Source: Pseudeuparius sepicola
Lineage: Eukaryota; Arthropoda; Insecta; Coleoptera; Anthribidae
Assembly: GCA_963920635.1 (NCBI GenBank)
Contig: OY987299.1
Location: forward strand, 115,383,373 to 115,447,372
DNA: 64,000 bases
Reading direction: 5' to 3'
Shown here: piece after piece, positions 58,036-64,000 of the stretch
Layout: each line of letters starts with the position of its first letter
Position numbering within the stretch: position 1 is the stretch's first letter
Made by a program: the position numbers and the translations under genes
Notes under the pieces: generated by a model
Seen by the model: only the letters and a program-made list of their open reading frames with translations
What the model was told of the DNA's origin: nothing
Databases searched by the model: none

Positions 58036-59129
58036 GAGGAGAGGGTGGTTAAGGTTAAAAGTTAAAGCATATTAAAAGTAGGTATACAGTTTTATTGAAC
58101 CTCGGGAAAAGTTGAATTTCTTGGTTTAAAGGCTGCAGAATGGATAAGTAGTCAATTCCAGTTAACTGATTGGGTATAGATTCATATCCATCCGAGGTAT
58201 ACTCGTCTTGCTAAATAATGGGACCCCAGAATTTACACATTGATAATTTAGTTCATACCAATCAACAAGTCAGGGGTGCCAGGACCGTGTTTATTTTTTG
58301 TCACAATTATTTGTTTACTCCAAAAAAACGCATAAATATATCGCTGCTACTCCCAAAGTTGTTTGTCTGGAACTCTAGGCGATTTTTTGGGAATATAACA
58401 CCAAATGCACTAAAAATTTTCCTGATTGAATAACTTGCTAATTTATTTGAAACTTTTGAAGAAACCACATACACGGCAATTTTTTTATTAAAAATGTTAA
58501 ATTGAATTGAGGTATCTGTGAGATGGGAAACTAAAACTCAGGTAAACAGCAAACAAAAAATTTACATATCTTTTCACATGGTGGAGATACGGCTTTGGAA
58601 GTAAAATAAGTAGTTAGATAATCAACAGAAGATTAAAATTTTGCCGTAAATGAAAAATCGTGAAAATGTTGGTTACGGCGTTTTCATTTAACACGGCAGT
58701 ATTGTATTTGTCAAAATGCCGCATGAAATATTTCCATTCGTTTTATAAGAAATTAATATGAATCTTTATTTTTTGTAGATAAATTTATCTGGCACAAAGA
58801 AACAGCCAACGTTGGAAGCGATAGTAATGAAGCATTTGTTGCATCAATAAGTAAACATTCAGAATTATAATTAAGAGAAAATGTACAGAAATTAAAAATA
58901 AAAATGAATTTTTAAAAGCCCATTTAATATTTTGTGTAATACCACTTGAATTTATGGAACAATCCTAGTAGTAAGTATAGCTTTTCGTCTTGGTCTCCTA
59001 TTATTATTGATGTATGAGTGGTTGTACTTACCTGATAAACTTGTATGCTAATATTTTATTGAATTTTGAACCTGTTTATAAACGAGTTTATGTATAAGAA
59101 TAATTAAATAAAATAATGAATAAGAAACC
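58036..59129 (-). other. Large intron upstream of the visible importin exons
   Basis: No further importin exon is recognised on the minus strand between here and the right edge, so this intron is inferred to be at least 6 kb. It hosts the Tc1-like relic and several MITEs. This stretch itself shows nothing else. Confidence 0.5.
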
Positions 59130-59420
59130 CTTTTAAAAACAAGCTTTTATTTAAGCCATGTGCTAAAAGAATAAAATAAGTTTAGTTTACAAAAAGCTTG
59201 TTGAGTGAAATGTTCATACAAGTAGGTACCAATTAATTTCATTGGACAGTGATTGGTTGATGTTAGTTTTCAGCTACCATCTTGGGACATCCACCATAAA
59301 CCCTTTCATTTGATACCCATGTCAAGGAGGTTGTGAACAAAAATGTAATCCACTATCGTTTTCTACTCGTCAAACCCTTTCATTTGATATTTTATCAAGG
59401 GGGTTGTAAAGAAAAAGAGA
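59130..59420. repeat. Partial copy of the 38560 hairpin plus 115-bp tandem unit
   Basis: AAAACAAGCTTTTATTTAAG at about 59140, AAAATAAGTTTAG and AGTAGGTACCAATTAATTT match the hairpin at 38560. CCTTTCATTTGATACCCATG at about 59303 matches the tandem block at 38935-39210. Confidence 0.7.
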
Positions 59421-59985
59421 ATCCGCCATTTTGAATAAATTACAATATTGAGTATAGATTGGATTATTGTCACCAGCACCAAAAGTGTGCAAAATTTCAA
59501 CTCGTTCAGATGGGTGGAACTGGTTTAAAATTCAGTTAAAGATTTGACCCACACATAGTAACTAACATATATAGATACTATCTAACAGGTGAAGTCAAGT
59601 AAAAGCTTGTAATAAAATGGTTTTGGAGTAAGAAAGAATATCATACAGTATGTATAATTACCATCTCTACGTCACAAAAAATGAAGCAATCACGGACGCA
59701 TCATGTTTAGTTATAACGTGTCCTACTACTGTCTTTGTCTAAAGGCGCACGTTTTAACCTTCCACAATGCTGGCTTTGTTATATCTTGTATTGCGTTACA
59801 AACACAGAGAGTTCCGGTCATGTCTGTGACCTCCAAAGTGTTGTGTTGGGGGATTGGCCGATTTATTAGATAGGCAACTAAAACAAAATTCAACCGTTGC
59901 CAGCGCACGTCAGTTCAATTGCAAAGTGCTTCAAGACTACCTATTTTCTATAAAGTCTATACTCTGATTTTTTTAAGGAAAAACA

Positions 59986-60880
59986 ATGGTTGGCAAGAGG
60001 TTAGGTATTAGAGGCAAGGAACTTGTAAGGAATTTGTTGGAGTATTTTACGCGGGAAAAAGAAAACATGGAGCCTTTGTTGCCTTTAAACGCTATCCAGG
60101 AGGTATTAAAAATCACAAAAGTGGATTTTAAAAGGTTATAATAAAAAAACATTTCATATTTTAGCGTGTTTGTGATGCCCTAAAAATCGGAATTTCTACA
60201 GTGAAGAAAGTGGCAAAACATATGAAGATGACGGAAGAAGAAGGCACATCCAGCAGTGGGCCTAAATATACGCCTCAAAAGAAGATTAAAATGAGTGATA
60301 TGCCAGAACCGATGAAAATGGAGATCAGTGACAGTATTTACACTATGCATGCCGAGAGTAAGTTCAAAATTTTTGTTGTATTCAGTCGTCAATTTGGTTC
60401 AATTTATGTACAATTTTATGCTTAAAGCTAAAATTGAAATACCTACTTCAGTTCGTTTTGACTTGTCGAATTGTGCTATATATTCCGATATTTTCTGGTG
60501 CTTTAATTAAACATTATACTAAATATTATTATTTTAGAGACACATGTTACTCTGAGAAAATTGTAAAGGAAACTATACAACAAAGGAAAACTTGACATCA
60601 GCATTGGCTCCTTGAGCCGTTTATTACCCGAAATTGGTTTTAAATACAAAAAAGATGACAGCAGGTACTTGGTAAAACTTTCAGAAAAATAAAAAGAAAT
60701 TGTTTATTTACATATCGTGTACTGGAAAAACCAAATATTGTCAGTCAAACGCAACAGTTTCTAAGGTATTTTTAGATGAGACATGGATTTTTGCTAAAGG
60801 CAGCGAAGGAAATATCCAGAGAGACGTGTCTCAAATAAGTAAGCATTTCTGTGGTTGTTTCCGATGATAAACGGCAAACA
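59986..60880 (+). pseudogene. Tc1/mariner-like transposase relic
   Basis: Exon-like blocks read MVGKRLGIRGKELVRNLLEY (59986-60102), then across a 60-bp intron RVCDALKIGISTVKKVAKHM (from about 60164), then across a second intron (about 60359-60538) THVTLRKL, a stop, and LDISIGSLSRLLPEIGFKYK, DDSRYLVKLSEK. In another frame comes DETWIFAKGS, the first catalytic aspartate block of an insect DDE_3/Tc1-like family. Stops and frameshifts end the homology near 60850. The N-terminal part is an HTH DNA-binding region. Splice sites still look good, so decay is mostly in the catalytic half. Confidence 0.7.
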
Positions 60881-61114
60881 TGAAGGTAACCAAGCTTTCG
60901 AATGACTTTAATTTTACAGCTTTCGTTTTCGTTATTTCCTATAACAGGCTTTTAAATGTTGAGGCTCGTGCAGTTTATTTACAGTAAAGCTATTTTTGTT
61001 GCGCTAGTAGATAATAACAAAATTTGCAACTTATTTATACTAAAAATTGTGAACATACTAATGAGATTGAAAAAAAAACAACAAAAATAGTTATTTATGT
61101 ACCAAGGCACTGAA

Positions 61115-61195
61115 GTTAAACTTTTTATGACTCGTGTGGAATTTAGTTGCCGAGGCCTCTGGCCGAGGCAAATAAACCACACGAGTCATAAAAAG
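61115..61195. repeat. Hairpin with CTTTTTATGACTCGTGTGG stems
   Basis: CTTTTTATGACTCGTGTGG and its inverse CCACACGAGTCATAAAAAG enclose a G+C-rich centre, TGCCGAGGCC-TCT-GGCCGAGGCA. Hairpins of this style also occur near 5840/6260, 10660 and 12040. Confidence 0.75.
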
Positions 61196-61332
61196 AACTG
61201 CAGTGACGAGGTTCATATTATTTTTTTTTTAAATCGGGAAAAAATGTTTTATTAGGCGAAAAAAATAATCATAATGGATCACCCGTTCATGAACCGACTA
61301 CGCGAGGCGTTGCTCGACTTTGACGATCGCTC

Positions 61333-61727
61333 TACCTAAAGTCTATCCAAGTTACAGGGGCAGTAGATAAAAACAAAGTCACATGACCGCATTGCGATCG
61401 ATTACCAGGGTCTGACTAATATGAGATTCCCAGTGGCTTGTAATTCTGAACTAATTCTTTTAGAAGTTCTAAAAAAAGGGTTTTTTTACCTTTCGTGGAT
61501 CTTTATAAATTTCCTTAAATTAAGTAGTAAAATAAATTTACAGAATATACTGCTCGCGATCCGATCTAAAATATGCAGGAAACTCGACTGAGAGAAGAGC
61601 CGGCCCTGCATTCTGCTCACCGCGTAAACACTTGACATTTTATGACAGCCAGATCAATAAGAGAATAGGTCACGTGGTGGCCAATGTTTTGATCCACTAC
61701 CTCTGTAACTTGGATAGACTTTAGGTC
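61333..61727. mobile_element. About 395-bp MITE with ACCTAAAGTCTATCC ends
   Basis: ACCTAAAGTCTATCCAAGTT on the left pairs with AACTTGGATAGACTTTAGGT on the right, imperfect inverted ends of about 35 bp. A target duplication could not be fixed. A fragment of the family lies at about 53589-53640. Confidence 0.7.
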
Positions 61728-62562
61728 AGGTATGACCAGACACGGCACTTTCTGACAGAAAATTTAAACTGCTGCCTATTGTGCTGCCTCCATGTAAAAT
61801 AGAATAATATTCAAACCTACTAAAATATTTATACTGAAAGATTGCGCTGCTATAGGTAACAATTTCGCAATGGGTACGAAAAGTTAAATGGGACTTATTG
61901 GCCGGGTTTTCAATATTTGGTCACTTTTGACGGGCGATGGCTCCGCGTCTGACGTTTGATGTTTACATCTCGCTGTAACGAAGTTACTAATTTGCCGTTT
62001 TCATTTTTATTTTTAACACCCACTTATTTCCTCGCCGCGCTATTTTTAAAGGCCGGCTATCCGCCGTAGTAGTTTTATATTCACACCGATGACTTTTTCT
62101 ACATAGTAGGCCGACATTCCAGTTTAATTGCATTTAATTAAATCCTGGTTTTGATTATTTTCCGGCTTTCCGCCGCCGAATAATAGATTCTTATGTTACC
62201 ATAAGGGTTGTGGGATACTGAAAAGGGGTAGAACCGGGATATTAATTCAAATTACAGCTAGAGCCGCCGTTCTTGTTGGAAAACCGGGTAAATGAGACAT
62301 GCCCGATCCAGAGAAACCACCGTCCAGGACCTGTACGGAGTGCAACCACCCCTAACTGCCCGCCGAGCCCCCGGCGACCATTTTGGATGCCAGAGGAGTG
62401 GGGACGATCACCCGATCCATCGCCACGGCCCCGACCAATGGGCGGCCAGCGCACTCGCCGAGGAGGCTCTCACTTCTCTCTCTGCGCTCTCTCCTCTCTT
62501 CTCTTGGAGCGCTACCAGCTCCGCTTCTGCCTGCTTCTTCTTCGGCCACTTGTGCCGATATA
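61728..62562. other. Spacer with a G+C-rich block
   Basis: The block 62240-62560 is G+C-rich and open in several frames on both strands, which argues against any one being coding. It continues, after the foldback insertion, into the sequence at 63520, which has a tandem duplication and an AATAAA, so it may be part of an LTR. Confidence 0.35.
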
Positions 62563-63519
62563 CAGGGTGGTTCACTTTTATGTGGTAGGACTTTAACATT
62601 AGATAGAAAAAGATAATCTAAAATGAAAATTTTATATCAACATATATCGGGGAAAGCTTAGTTTCCGAGATACAGGGCGTTGAAGTGTTGGAAAAAATAT
62701 GAAGTATTTTTTACACTGTCCGAACCAGTGGAGATATTTAAACCAAATTTGATGTGTAGTACCACCTTTTTGACTACGATATTTAGTGATAATATGAAGG
62801 TCCTGAAATAACCAGTGGTGGAGTTATGGGTTTTCACTATCACTAAATTTAAAAAGTAATTAGTACGGACCTGTCTCACATCAACGTAAATAATACAGAT
62901 TTGATAAAAATGTTAAAATGATAATAAAGTAATGTACCTCAAACCAAGTGCCAGTTTATTTTTAAAATTGTTTCCATAAAATTAAAAATAAAATAGCTGA
63001 ATCCGATAAGTGTTCCATAATTAATTTCTGTTATTTGCGATATTTATCAATAATCTTAGAAAACACATTTTTAGGCAAAAAAGGCTGAGATGGAAACTAA
63101 ATAATTTATTTACTACACAACTGTGGCAGATACAAAAAAATGTCAAGATACACTTTTTGTAGAGAATTGAAAGAACTTTACGAAAAAAAAAATTACGTTG
63201 ATGTGAGACAGGTTCGTACTAATTCCTTTTTAAATTTAGTGATAGTGAAAACCCATAACTCCACCACTGGTTATTTCAGGACCTTCATATTATCACTAAA
63301 TATCGTAGTCAAAAAGGTGGTACCACACATCAAATTTGGTTTAAATATCTCCACTGGTTCGGACAGTGTAAAAAATACTTCATATTTTTTCCAACACTTC
63401 AACGCCCTGTATCTCGGAAACTAAGCTTTCCCCGATATATGTTGATATAAAATTTTCATTTTAGATTATCTTTTTCTATCTAATGTTAAAGTCCTACCAC
63501 ATAAAAGTGAACCACCCTG
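62563..63519. mobile_element. CAGGGTGGTTCAC foldback, 957 bp
   Basis: TA|CAGGGTGGTTCACTTTTATG pairs with CATAAAAGTGAACCACCCTG|TA. Arms of about 330 bp are nearly identical inverted copies, so they give mirrored open frames (for example MRQVRTNYFLNLVIVKTHNS on minus and its near twin on plus). These are an artefact of the palindrome. The spacer is about 62890-63190. Confidence 0.9.
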
Positions 63520-63554
63520 TATACCGGGCGAGTATTGGTAGGAAAGAAATCCAC

Positions 63555-63812
63555 AACACTTACGGTTGGAATGGCGAGAATTCCCGGACCAACCACCTGC
63601 TAGAGCGCCCCTAAATAATAGTTTGAGACTAGGAAAATTTAGAGTGTGCTACCGCACCGAATAGACGCGAATATAAGTTTTCTTTCTCAACACTTACGGT
63701 TGGAATGGCGAGAATTCCCGGACCAACCTCCTGCTAGAGCATTCCTAATCAAAATAAGAATAATAGTTTACGGCCAGGAAATTTTAGAGCGTGCTACCGC
63801 ACCGCATAACCG
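63555..63812. repeat. Two tandem copies of a 125-134-bp unit
   Basis: AACACTTACGGTTGGAATGG starts at 63555 and again at 63689, and both units end with GTGCTACCGCACCG. Such duplicated blocks are common in the U3 part of LTRs. AATAAA follows at about 63962. Confidence 0.75.
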
Positions 63813-64000
63813 CTAGTAGATTGTTTATCTAGAAGGTAGATCCTGCACTGCCTGATTAATGAGTCTTTCTTTCTTTGCTTACAGATCGGTGGACCTCTCT
63901 GGGCCGGCGACGTCTATTTAATTTATTTTATTGTAAAATCATATACACAAAAATTGTACAAAATAAACCGTGTTAATTTTGCTTAACATTCTTTATTTAT

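Noticed and set aside
62658..63424. Two nearly identical proteins on opposite strands (VRQVRTNxFLNLVIVKTHNS)
   Set aside because: Mirror images produced by the arms of the 62563-63519 foldback, with no independent coding signal.
63140..63424. Idea of a retroviral gene at the right edge
   Set aside because: No protease, reverse transcriptase or integrase motifs are visible; only LTR-like features, reported as low confidence.
1..64000. CRISPR arrays, bacterial operons, ribosome binding sites
   Set aside because: The genes have GT-AG introns and animal orthology, and the regular repeats present are transposon subterminal arrays or tandem blocks.
1..64000. tRNA and rRNA genes
   Set aside because: No cloverleaf with intact A/B boxes or rRNA core was noticed by eye; a covariance-model scan would be decisive.

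Overview
This window is animal nuclear DNA, almost certainly from an insect. It is AT-rich, its protein-coding genes are split by GT-AG introns, it carries a short (CCTAA)n tract (the insect TTAGG telomere motif), and it is crowded with cut-and-paste DNA transposon remnants. I cannot fix the order; a repeat-rich hemipteran or beetle would fit. All translations, splice sites and repeat ends were read by eye; no search was run.

Host genes. Five are recognisable. WDR55 (minus, 25701-24344, 2 exons) is a nucleolar WD40 protein of ribosome biogenesis. PDCD10/CCM3 (plus, 28114-29457, 5 exons) is a STRIPAK/GCKIII scaffold. An XK-related multispan membrane protein (minus, 33376-29761, 4 exons) lies tail to tail with PDCD10. 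MALSU1 (minus, 38107-37172, 3 exons) is a mitochondrial ribosome assembly factor. The 3' six exons of importin alpha-3 (minus, 58031-54840) are present, and its 5' exons lie beyond the right edge. A possible first exon of an unknown minus-strand gene ends at 22295.

Everything else is mostly mobile DNA, often nested. Left part (1-11400): a 183-bp MITE with 7-bp target duplications, a 637-bp hAT-like element made of CAAGACAAGA-type motifs, a compound foldback (5314-7298) and a 160-bp tandem array. Middle (11400-20260): a MULE transposase fragment is split by a 7.2-kb element (13055-20252). That element holds a foldback, and the foldback is in turn split by a 4.6-kb P-superfamily element (15054-19685) with a broken THAP transposase. 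Right part: two more P-like elements with THAP remnants (38226-43030 and 45320-51433), six or more foldbacks with TA-CAGGGTG ends, two 434-bp MITE copies with perfect 8-bp duplications, and a decayed Tc1-like gene at 60 kb.

The most unusual signals are very small. Several elements have shrunk to 24-32 bp, little more than two ends, yet still sit between 7-8-bp target duplications. At 27590-27740, 17-24-bp palindromes lie between perfect 10-11-bp direct repeats, in one place with two palindromes separating three copies of the same 10-mer.
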